From Bacteroidales bacterium OttesenSCG-928-B11 (GTDB taxonomy: Bacteria; Bacteroidota; Bacteroidia; Bacteroidales; WCHB1-69), in NCBI GenBank assembly GCA_030267125.1, contig JAJDJJ010000013.1:1-40208 (forward strand): a DNA stretch of 40,208 nt, written 5' to 3'. The notes beneath the pieces were generated by a model. The model was not told where the DNA came from. It worked only from the letters and a program-made list of their open reading frames with translations, and did no database searches. This document shows positions 1-9,700 of this stretch, piece by piece. The stretch's first letter is position 1. Each line of letters starts with the position of its first letter. Made by a program: the position numbers and the translations under genes.

Positions 1-92
1 CGGGAGAGGCATATCATCACATAATACCTTATAGTCAAGTTTGATAAAGTGACGGCAGAGCTTTCCGATGAGCGAGCGGGTTGGCCGGTGCG

Positions 93-182
93 GCTATTTT
101 GCATAATTTGATTATAGGACAGCTTCGGTCTGCGGGTTGGCCTTGTGTGGCTGTACTATAATGGCGTGTTATGTAAAATAGC
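93..182. repeat. 90-nt imperfect palindrome / stem-loop
   Basis: Outer arms 93-106 and 169-182 pair over 14 bp with one G-T wobble. After a small internal loop (107-110 versus 163-168), inner arms 111-123 and 150-162 pair over 13 bp with one mismatch. A 26-nt apical loop (124-149) contains GCGGGTTGGCC, also present just upstream of the structure. The length and near-perfection are unlikely by chance. It could be a transfer-origin or transposon-end hairpin, or a structured RNA; the sequence alone does not decide. Confidence 0.7.
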
Positions 183-494
183 TTAGGGGTGCGTCGGGGA
201 GGTTGGAAGCTTGAGCGTACTTTTTGCCCTGTGGGTCGGGTGCAGTGATTTGCTTTTGGGCGTACATGCTTTTTCTATTTGTTTTCTCTTTTCCCGCCAA
301 AAGCAATTGACTGCTGAAGGGTTGGCGGCAAAAATAGCTGAAGCGCACCAACCGAGCAGGGATGGCAACGGGTGGTGTGCAGGGGGAATTGAAAATGGAC
401 AGTTGAAAATTGAAAATGAAAGACAAAGACAAAGTGGCTATTCCGGTTTAGGATATTAAGAGGCGATGCCGGTTAAAGTTGCGAGCGTGAGTGA

Positions 495-572
495 TTGTAG
501 CGGAAAGCCCGGAGACATTTTTGGTGTAGGATAGTGCGTTGGCAAAAATGGCGAGGACTTGTAGCGGAAAGC
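495..572. repeat. Direct repeat TTGTAGCGGAAAGC, two copies
   Basis: An identical 14-bp sequence occurs at 495-508 and 559-572, 64 bp apart, just upstream of the abiH-like gene. Function unknown. Confidence 0.7.
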
Positions 573-650
573 ACGACTGAGCGAAGGGCACGCCCAAATG
601 AAATTAAAAATTAAAAGATAAAATCTGTATTTTTGACAAAACTTTAATTG

Positions 651-1973
651 ATGAACAGAATTATATTAATAGGAAATGGATTTGATTTGGCTCATGGGCT
701 GAAAACAGGATATGAGAATTTTATAAATAGTTTATGGAAAAAAATAATAGACACGGCAGAATACACTATATCTCAAAATTATAATAGTCCGCAAGAATAT
801 CATTATAAAAATGAATATGTTGATTTAGTATCTCTCAATTCTGTTGATATAAAAAAACTGTCAAATTATGAGCAAATAAAAAATACTTTTAATGTAAGAA
901 ATGAGCCTCTGTATAAATCCCAAATATCCAATCTTTTTTTGTGGATTATTTCGGAAGCGATGTTGGAATCATGGTACGATGTTGAGCAAATGTTTTATGA
1001 GTCATTGTGTTATTGTGCTGATTTTGAATCCAACAAAATCCCTTCATCTCTAAGAGGAAAAATCTTTAAAAATATTGACAAGCTTAATCAGAATTTTAAT
1101 GTAATAAAATCTGACTTAAAAGACTATTTGATTGCTATTCAAAATGAATTTAGATTTGAGAATTTTGATACGGGTAAACGAAAGCAAATAAATAATCACA
1201 TTTATTCCCAATTTAGATTAAAAGACCTTGAAAACAAAGGAGTTGAATTTCTCATAAAAGAAGAAATGCAAAAATTTCAAAAATTCAAAGAAGCATTTTC
1301 AGAAAATCCTCAATTTAATTCATTTAATCCCACTATTCAGGAAAGATATAGAGAATTAGAATCGATGCTCCAAAATAAAAGAGATACAGATAAGTATTTT
1401 ACAAAATACATAAAAGACGAAAATTACGCACCGTATTTTTTTGATTTACTTCCAGATAATATTCTATTTTTAAATTTCAATTATACGAATACTGAAAAAT
1501 ATTATACTCAAGGTGATGGAATCAAAAAGGACAATATAGAAACTATTCATATTCATGGAAAATTAGATAATCCTAAAGATCCTCTCATTTTTGGATATGG
1601 AGACGAATTATGTGATAAGTATAAAGCGATAGAAAATCTCAACGATAATAGATTCTTGGAGCATATAAAATCTATAAATTATCTTGACACTGATAATTAC
1701 AAGAAAATGGTTCAATTTATGGAATTAGCGCCTTATCAAATTTTCATTTTCGGACATTCTTGTGGTAATTCCGACAGAACCTTATTAAACACTCTCTTTG
1801 AGCATGAAAATTGCGTTTCAATAAAACCATTTTTTTGGGAGAAATCGGATAGATCGACGAATTATAATAATATTATCAGTAATATATCAAGAAACTTCAA
1901 TAATAAGATTTTAATGCGCGATAGAGTTGTAAATAAAGAATACTGTACTCCTTTAATTTTTGAAAATCAATAA
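651..1973 (+). CDS. abiH: AbiH family abortive-infection protein
   Basis: A 440-aa protein of the AbiH family, whose founding member is a lactococcal abortive-infection protein that limits phage growth; the biochemical activity of the family is not well defined. The start carries the family's N-terminal GNGFD motif followed by LAHG (about residues 8-16). Later come a conserved IHIHGK block followed by a PLIFGYGDE segment, and near the C-terminus an IFGHSCGNSD segment. ATG at 651 is preferred to an in-frame TTG at 648. No obvious Shine-Dalgarno is visible, and a TATTTTTG box at 628-635 would give a very short leader. The gene is strongly AT-rich and is the first of a run of same-strand defence genes, suggesting horizontal acquisition. 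It appears full length. Confidence 0.88.
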   Translation: MNRIILIGNGFDLAHGLKTGYENFINSLWKKIIDTAEYTISQNYNSPQEYHYKNEYVDLVSLNSVDIKKLSNYEQIKNTFNVRNEPLYKSQISNLFLWIISEAMLESWYDVEQMFYESLCYCADFESNKIPSSLRGKIFKNIDKLNQNFNVIKSDLKDYLIAIQNEFRFENFDTGKRKQINNHIYSQFRLKDLENKGVEFLIKEEMQKFQKFKEAFSENPQFNSFNPTIQERYRELESMLQNKRDTDKYFTKYIKDENYAPYFFDLLPDNILFLNFNYTNTEKYYTQGDGIKKDNIETIHIHGKLDNPKDPLIFGYGDELCDKYKAIENLNDNRFLEHIKSINYLDTDNYKKMVQFMELAPYQIFIFGHSCGNSDRTLLNTLFEHENCVSIKPFFWEKSDRSTNYNNIISNISRNFNNKILMRDRVVNKEYCTPLIFENQ

Positions 1974-2006
1974 TTTATAAAAATAAAGTGTGCTGAATAT
2001 AAAAAG

Positions 2007-2037
2007 AATATCCTCTGAAAGTATGTTTGAGGATATT
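2007..2037 (+). terminator. Hairpin downstream of abiH
   Basis: Perfect 9-bp inverted repeat AATATCCTC (2007-2015) / GAGGATATT (2029-2037) with a 13-nt loop, 34 nt after the abiH stop. It is followed by a G-rich, not T-rich, tract, so it is a terminator candidate rather than a textbook intrinsic terminator. Confidence 0.4.
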
Positions 2038-2116
2038 GGGGATTTGGGGGAAATAGGGAATACTTGGTCATGAATTTGATGGAAATGACTATCTAATAAA
2101 AATAAATGGAAATGTA

Positions 2117-2148
2117 TTTGTTTGATTTGTATAAATAGTGTACATTTG
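2117..2148 (+). promoter_or_regulatory. Bacteroidota-type promoter of the abiE-STAND operon
   Basis: TTTG at 2117-2120, a 20-bp spacer, then TACATTTG at 2141-2148. This matches the Bacteroidota sigma-ABfr consensus TTTG-N19-21-TAnnTTTG. Transcription would begin about 35-40 nt before the AbiEi start codon. The -7 box overlaps the first of two ATAGTGTA direct repeats (2135-2142, 2162-2169), placing possible operators on and just after the promoter. Confidence 0.6.
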
Positions 2149-2169
2149 CAATCTATATTATATAGTGTA
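2135..2169. repeat. ATAGTGTA direct repeats, candidate AbiEi operator
   Basis: ATAGTGTA occurs at 2135-2142 and 2162-2169, 27 bp apart, straddling the predicted -7 box and transcription start. Characterised AbiEi antitoxins repress their own promoter by binding repeated sites there. Assigning these copies as that operator is inference. Confidence 0.35.
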
Positions 2170-2190
2170 TTAAATCGCAAATAAAAGCTC

Positions 2191-3003
2191 ATGGATAATA
2201 CGATTAGCATAGGTCGTAACTATTTAGAAAAGTATCTCTCTTCTGTACGTTCGCAGGGACGATACACATGTACACTCGAAGAGTTGAGAAATCAATTTGA
2301 TTTGTCGGATGCCGCTATTAATCAAAGCCTTATTCGTTTAAAGAAAAAGGGCGAGGTGGCACAAATCAGAAAAGGTTTTTATGCTATTATTCCTCCGGAA
2401 TATTCCAGGCAAGGTATATTGCCGCCATCCTTGTTTATTGATGATTTGATGAAGTCTTTAAATAAACAGTATTATGTAGCTTTATTATCCGCAGCAGCTA
2501 TTTATGGTGCTGCACATCAACAGCCTATGGAGTATTTCGTTATAACAGAAAGCCCGGCACCTCGAAGCGTAAACAATAAAAAAATGAAAATCAATTTTTT
2601 ATCAAAAACTGATTGGTCAAATGATGGTATTGTACAACAAAAGACAAATGCGGGCTACATAAATGTTTCTTTACCAGAATTAACTGCTCTTGATTTTTTT
2701 ACTTACAATCACAAATTTGGGATAAACCGTATTGTGTCTGTACTGCAAGAGTTGGTTGAAGAAATGAAACCCTCAACGCTTGCAAAAGTAGCCAAGCAGT
2801 ATGTTAATACGTCAGCCATACAACGTTTAGGTTATGTTTTAGAGATAGAACTCTTACAAAAAAGGTTAGCCGATAGTTTGTGGAAAATATTGAATCAACG
2901 TACTTTCTTTGCGGTGCCTCTCTCTCCTCAAAAAGAAAAGAAAGGTAAAATAGACAATCGTTGGAAGGTAATTATAAACATGGAAATTGAAAGCGATTTA
3001 TGA
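2191..3003 (+). CDS. abiEi: AbiEi-like antitoxin / transcriptional repressor
   Basis: A 270-aa antitoxin of a type IV AbiE toxin-antitoxin module. The N-terminus (about residues 18-65) reads as a winged-helix DNA-binding domain typical of AbiEi (TLEELRNQFDLSDAAINQSL, then a KKGEVAQIRKGFYAI wing). The remaining two thirds is the antitoxin domain, including a SAAAIYGAAHQQP segment usual in the family. In studied systems the antitoxin represses its own operon and neutralises the toxin without a stable complex. Its stop overlaps the toxin start in an ATGA, indicating translational coupling. A clear promoter lies at 2117-2148, with repeated motifs that could be its operator. Confidence 0.85.
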   Translation: MDNTISIGRNYLEKYLSSVRSQGRYTCTLEELRNQFDLSDAAINQSLIRLKKKGEVAQIRKGFYAIIPPEYSRQGILPPSLFIDDLMKSLNKQYYVALLSAAAIYGAAHQQPMEYFVITESPAPRSVNNKKMKINFLSKTDWSNDGIVQQKTNAGYINVSLPELTALDFFTYNHKFGINRIVSVLQELVEEMKPSTLAKVAKQYVNTSAIQRLGYVLEIELLQKRLADSLWKILNQRTFFAVPLSPQKEKKGKIDNRWKVIINMEIESDL

Positions 3004-3791
3004 TACCACAACGATATATAGAAGAATGGAAAACACAAGCGCCTTGGCCTGTTGATGCCCAGGTTGAGCAAGATTTAATCATAGCAAGGGCTTTGGTCGA
3101 AATGTTTTCCGATGATTTACTGAAAAATTCATTGGCTTTTCGAGGTGGTACAGCTTTGCATAAACTTTACTTAAATCCCCAAATTCGTTATTCTGAAGAT
3201 ATTGATTTAGTGCAAATAAACTCGGAAGCCATCAATCCCATACTTAAGCAAATTCGCGAACGGCTTTCATTTCTTGGAACAAAACGAACAGTAAAGCAGC
3301 ATATTCATAACAATACTATTATTTATCGCTTCGAGCCAGAAGATCCATCTGTAAATATTATGCGGTTGAAAATTGAGATAAATACTCGTGAACATTTCAA
3401 CGTATTGGGGCTAAAACAGATTCCTTATAAAGTGGACAATTCTTGGTTTTCCGGTGAATGTATGTTAACCGGCTATGAATTGGAAGAGCTTTTAGGCACT
3501 AAACTACGTGCATTGTATCAACGTCGTAAAGGTCGTGATTTATTTGATTTGTATTGGGCTTTGATTCATCAGGATATAGATATCGAAAAACTTGTCCGAT
3601 GTTACAAAACCTATATGCAATATTCTGTAAGTAAACCACCTACTCAAAAACAATTTCTTATTAACATGGAAGAAAAGATAACGGATAAAGAGTTTTTGGA
3701 AGATGTTCATATTGTCCTCAAACCGGGTGTTGAATATGATAATGGAAAGGCTTGGGAATTGGTAAAAAAAGAAATAATTGAAAAGGTTTAG
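3000..3791 (+). CDS. abiEii: AbiEii nucleotidyltransferase toxin
   Basis: A 263-aa AbiEii-type toxin of the DNA polymerase beta-like nucleotidyltransferase superfamily. Characterised relatives transfer nucleotides to tRNA acceptor ends and stop growth. The catalytic motif is visible as FRGGTALHK (about 47-55) followed by SEDIDL (65-70), whose two acidic residues are the metal ligands. A second family motif, KLRALYQRRKGRDLFDLYW, lies near residues 168-186. Length and motifs are complete, so the toxin should be active. It overlaps the antitoxin by 4 nt (ATGA) and ends only 5 nt before the large STAND gene, so that gene is probably cotranscribed with it. Confidence 0.88.
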   Translation: MIPQRYIEEWKTQAPWPVDAQVEQDLIIARALVEMFSDDLLKNSLAFRGGTALHKLYLNPQIRYSEDIDLVQINSEAINPILKQIRERLSFLGTKRTVKQHIHNNTIIYRFEPEDPSVNIMRLKIEINTREHFNVLGLKQIPYKVDNSWFSGECMLTGYELEELLGTKLRALYQRRKGRDLFDLYWALIHQDIDIEKLVRCYKTYMQYSVSKPPTQKQFLINMEEKITDKEFLEDVHIVLKPGVEYDNGKAWELVKKEIIEKV

Positions 3792-3796
3792 AAAGT

Positions 3797-6700
3797 ATGG
3801 ACAAGAAAAATCGAGTAATATCCGATGCGCCGGAATCAAATGCAGGGGACGATTTTCATGTTCTTTGGTCTATCCGAAAATCACTAGAATTATTAAATAC
3901 GGATAATTCTGCTCTCAAAGCAATTACTGTAGAGGGAGTTTTACCCAAAGAAGCGAAAAAACTTGATCCGACTGGATTTCTATTTTTAGGTGTGGATATT
4001 ACCGAATATTTTGGCGGCGAGAATTTTCAGAATGCAAACAGAGTAATCTTTTCTCAACTAAAATACAGCACACGAAATGCAGATGCAAATTGGACAATAA
4101 ATTCAATTTCAAAAGCAAATAAAAATAAAAATGATTCGTTTTCTGGTTCCATTATTCATCGATTATCATGTATTTTTACTACTTACTTAAATGCTTATGA
4201 TAGAGACATTGTTCTGCAAAAAGTCAAATTAAAACTTGTCACTAATCGAAATGTTGCAAAAGGTGCTATCTCACTAATAAATGATATTCAAACTTATTTA
4301 CATAGCACAACATCACCAACATTAGCAAAATTAAAATCGCAATTTCCAAAATATGAAGAAGAAATTGATTTATTAAAAAAGGCATCAAAATTAAAGGTAA
4401 ATGATTTTATAGACTTTCTTAAACTACTTGATTTTTCCGATTGTGGTATAGACTCAAGATTTGCACAAAAACAGAAAGCTGTTGAAGCGATTGTACAATT
4501 TGCAGGCATGTCTGGCTCTCAATTTGCAGAACTAAACGTGTTTGTACGAGATAAGATGATGCCTGAAAACAGGAGTAAAAATTTAATAACAGAGAAAGAC
4601 GTACTAAGCTTCTTCGGTTTTGGTCAGGTTAAAGATTTATTTCCTGCCCCATCACAGATAGAGACATGCAAAAATTATATCGAACGAAAATGCTACTCAG
4701 AGTTAAGAAACAATATTATTAATGACATAAAGAATAAGTTTTATCTTCATGCTGGTGCAGGTTATGGAAAATCAACTTTTGTCAATCATCTTACAGAATC
4801 GTTGCCCGAAGGCTCTGAATCCATTCTTTTCGATTGTTATGGCGGCGGAACTTATTCCGACCCTTCGGATAGAAGACACAAGCATGAATGGGGGATTTTG
4901 CAAATAGCAAGCGAAATGGCTCATAAAGTTGGCACCCCATTTTTATTGATGCAAAACGGTATGCCGGAACAATATTTACGGGAATTAAAAAAACGATTAC
5001 AGCAAGGTGTTAATATATTGAAGGTCCAAAATCCCAGGGCTGTTCTGCTTTTGGTCATTGATGCGGCAGATAATAGCTTAACGGCAGCCAATACTCTCAA
5101 TGAGAAAAGTTTTGTTGCTGATTTAATTCAGGAAACCTTGCCGGAAGGTTGTAAGTTATTAATTACGACAAGAACATCAAGAAAAGATTTATTTGATTTT
5201 ACTGCAAATGAATTTATTCCGCTGCAAATAGAGGCTTTTAACAAGGATGAAACAAGTGTTTATCTCAAATCAATCAGACCTGAAGTTTCTGAGAAATTTA
5301 TTGAAACATTTCATCAACTTACGAATGGAATACCGAGAGTACAGTCTTATACATTAAGGACTCAAGAAGCCAATTTGGAAGAAATACTGAATCCGTTAAG
5401 ACCTGATGGAAAAAATCTTAATGACATTTTTGCTGATCAAATTAAAACCGCATCAAGACGACTTGGCGACCAAGAAGAAGCAAGAATAATACTGAAATAT
5501 TTAGCCAATTTACCACGCCCCATTCCGTTATCAATACTTACTCTTGTTTCCGATATTAAGCAAGAAGTTGTCATGGATTTTATTGTTGATTTATATCCGG
5601 GCTTAGTCTTATCCAAGGAACAAATTTCGTTCAAAGATGAAGACTTTGAGACTTATTTAAAAGACACTTATTCATTCAATGAAATTGATTATAAAATAAT
5701 TGCGGAGAATATGTTGAACGCAGCTGATGAAAATGAATACTGTTGTATCAACCTTGCTCATTTTCTTTTAAAATCAAACAATGCCGTTCAATTACAGCAA
5801 ATAGTGTTACAGCAAACACATATTTCCGCCGTATCCGAACCATTACAACAAAAGCAGCTTCTGATTGACAGGACACGCTTGGCATTGGGAAGTGCCAACA
5901 AAGCAACTGATAAAGCAACATTTATTCGCCTGCAACTATTAGCTGCTGAAACAGCAAAAACAAATGCAACGCTTCGTTCAATATTGATTGAAAATGCCGA
6001 CTTGGTAGCATTATATGGCATATCAGAGAACAATAAAGATAACTATTCTTTCGATCGTTCATGGTATGGTGCATATTATGCAAAAAAAGCTGCCGCATTA
6101 TCACGAAACCCGCAATTCCATAATCAGGCAAAAGAGTATTTAAAAGAAGCTGATTCGTGGTTTCATTGGTGTTCAAGACAAAAAAAAGAAGATTATTTTA
6201 ATAGAGATTATCGCATTACAATAGAAGATATTAAAAATGCCACGGAAGCATATTTGAATATATTCGGCATAGATGAGGCAATAAAATACATTTCCAGTTG
6301 GCAACCAAAAGGTTTCGTTTTTCAGGTTATAAAGGAATTGACATATTCCTTGTTAGATCAAAAAAGGTCGGGAATTGTTATTGAATTATTACGCAGAAAC
6401 AACATCCATGTTCATATTCAATTGTCATTCATTCAATTTCTTTCGGAATATGGGATTATTCCAGATAATATAGATTTTGATAAAATCGTAGAAACCATTA
6501 CTCACTTCAAAGGAAAGTTAAGCCACACTTTAAAAGAGTTAATAATCAACTTTTGTGAGCTATTGGCATTAAAAAAGTATGATAAACAAACGATACTTAC
6601 ATTACTTCAACTACTTGGTGATTGTATTCCTGAACATCTCCCCCGTTTTTATCAGTCCGGATTTGACAACAAAGAAGAAACTACATTATTTGACATATCT

Positions 6701-9700
6701 TGTAGGGGGAAATCGTTAATCTCTATATTATCAAACACAGAAGTAACCATCGATGATTTTTTGCCAAATACTGTCAAAGAGAAATTGGATTTGAAAGAAT
6801 ACGACGAAAGAAAATATGCCGAAGATCAGAAAAGAGAATATAATCGATTATATGGTTTTGCTTTACCATATTATAAACTAAGAATTGAAACATATTTGGG
6901 TATAGTATCCCGGGATAATTTTAAGGCAATTTTTAATACGCTTGCGAAACAAACAAAGGATAATTGGGAGTTGCGGCATTATCATTATGATGTAGTTGGG
7001 TTATTTGATTTCATTGCTTGTCGTTTTCTTGATATACTTCCTTTTGTTGACGACAAAGAGCATTTGTTAAATCAAATTCACGATACATTTCTTAGAAACA
7101 AAGACAGTAAAAAGACACACATTCTAATTACAACAGCCGATAGAATATCTAAAATAAATACGGATGAAATACATAAATTAGCGCTGAAGTTTTGTAATCA
7201 GGCTGATGATATTATTCGTAACGATTTGCTGACGTTAGACGATGTCAATAACTATTATATTAAAGCGACACGGGCATTAAACAGAATCGACACATCTTTT
7301 GGACAACGTTTTTTCCTAAAAGCAATAAATGTAGTACATAAAATAGATGATAATGCTTACCATCAAATCAGGGCAATACATAGCATTTCTAATATTGGAT
7401 TACCTCAACCTTCGCCAGAACTCGCTTTTGAGTTTGGTCGCTTTGTTGAATATACCAAAACCATTTTGTCTGGATATGAGCATTTTCCCATGAAAGAGTC
7501 TTTATATGCTATTGCCAATATAGACCCGGGGTCATCTTTAGCTTTTCTTTGCAGATGGGATCACCGGAAAATCTTAGAATTGGATGACTATGCAGGAAAA
7601 CTATTTGATAAATTATATGAAATGGGGCTTATAGATGGTGTTTACAATGCCGCTTTATGGTCATTAAGCCCTTATTTTTATTTTGACGACATTCAATTTT
7701 TTCAATCATTGGAGAAAAAGCTCATTGACTTTACACAGCAAAGCCTGGTAAATGAAAAAAGGAAGTTTGTAAAACAATTAATATGGGACATCAAATTAAG
7801 TTCTCATATTAATTGGAGAAGGTCGTATTTAAATCAACTTAAAGAAGTATTACAAAGAAATGCTATTGATGCTGAAATAATATCTGATTTAAATGGTTAT
7901 ATTCAAAAAATAAATACATTAAAACCGGAGGAATCATATACATCGTCTTATCAACCTGATGAAAAAGAAGAATTCGATTGGGAATCATTTATAAAAGATA
8001 TAGATTTTTTGAAGGTAGAAGACATAGAAAATGTAATTGAAAAAATCAAAACCGGAAAAGAGGATTTCCGGCACAATGCTTCCTCTGATTTTATTATATG
8101 TATAAGCAGCAAATGTTCTTTATCTCAACAAGTATTATTTTTTGAAGTTATTTGTGAAATTTCTCCGTCTCTAATAGGATATTACAATTTCAAAAGCATT
8201 ATCAAAAAACTTTTAGAAGATTGGGAAGACAATCCGTTGGTAATGGAATGGTCTGAGAGTAATTTCGAAAAGATATTTAAAATATGGCTCCCATATCTGA
8301 TTGATGAACACAATGATTCATCATTAACATATTACATTAATGATTTGGCAAAAACATTTGATATACAAAATGAAAAATTAGCACAAGTTGTTGTAAACTC
8401 GCTACCTGATATTGTTTCAAATCTAAGCTCTGAAGATCTTTATAGGTTAATAGATGTAACAAGTATTGGACTTACTAAAGAGGATTCTCAAGTTATAATT
8501 CAAGAAACCATAAAAAAATGGAACCAACCAATAAAAAATGATTTTGCTGATGGGATTTTTTCAGAGGAATTAATCCCTGCATCCTCATCAGATGAATGCA
8601 TAGCGAATGTATTTCGTTATGCATTGGGATACCCTGATAGACAAATGAGGTGGAAAGCCGCCCATGCTTTAAGGCGATTGATAAATTATAGCCCGAAGCA
8701 AAGTATATTGCAGTTTCTCGTCCAAAATCAGGATAAAAAAACATGTATTCCTTTTCAAAACAAAGATTATACATTCTTTTGGATGTCATCAAAACTTTAC
8801 TTATGGATGACTATAAATAGAATTGCTAACGAAAATCCGCAGAAATTGCAGTCAATTATTCAGGAAATAATCAATGAGGCGATTAATCCATCGCAGTTAC
8901 ATTTATTAATTCAACTTTTTGTAAAGCGAACATGTTCAATTCTTTGTAAAGCAGGAATGATGGAAAACAGTGAGCATCTCTTGCAAGAGATAGAAAAACC
9001 TTTCATTAACGATGTGCGAGAAATTTTACCTAATATCACTGTGGATAAAGACAATTGGCGATTTAATTTCGATCATTTAGATACAATTCCCTATTGGTAT
9101 AATAATTTGGGGGATTTTTTCGATTTAGGCGGAACAAAAATTGCAGCATTAGCGCAAGATATTATTTGTGATACGTGGCATTTTCATGGTAATGTGCATG
9201 ATATAAATCATGTTCACACAGCAAATGGAGATTGGCATTTAACAAGCAACAGGCAGGGGGGGATTCCTCAAATAGAAAACCTTCAAACATATTATGAATA
9301 CCACGCCATGTTTTGTGTCGCAGGAAAGCTATTAAAATCAAAAAAATTAAAAGATAAGGGATGGAGAACTTTTGAAGAATGGCTTTCAAGTTATGCCACA
9401 GTGTGGGAAAACAAATGGCTGTCGGATTTGCGAGATCCGGAGCCATTCTTGCCAATTATGCATCAGATAGATAGCAATAATGAAAATTGGAATACTGTTA
9501 TAGATTGGAAAGAATACGAAGATTATATTGGTTTATGCGAAAATAAATATCTTGTAACAAATTCAGACATAGCCAAACATTATTGGAAAGATTATGAAAA
9601 CATCCAAGTGGAATCAGCTTTTGTTTCGGTAGATAAAGCGCAATCATTAGTCTTCACATTAAACGATTTTGAAAACTACCATTTGTATGCCATTCCGTCA

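Larger units (their letters stand above)
1..650. other. Non-coding leading region, mobile-element-like
   Basis: I see no credible gene here. Open frames exist on both strands but start at non-ATG codons, overlap one another and show no family resemblance. The base composition is clearly richer in G+C than the defence genes that follow. The stretch contains a long stem-loop (93-182), a GCGGGTTGGCC direct repeat (copies near 76 and 133) and a TTGTAGCGGAAAGC direct repeat (495 and 559). This style of repetitive, G-rich intergenic DNA is common at the edges of Bacteroidota integrative elements; that assignment is inference. Confidence 0.5.

Noticed and set aside
211..459. 82-residue open frame in the leading region
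   Set aside because: Non-ATG start, overlapping open frames on the other strand, no recognisable motif; looks like chance.
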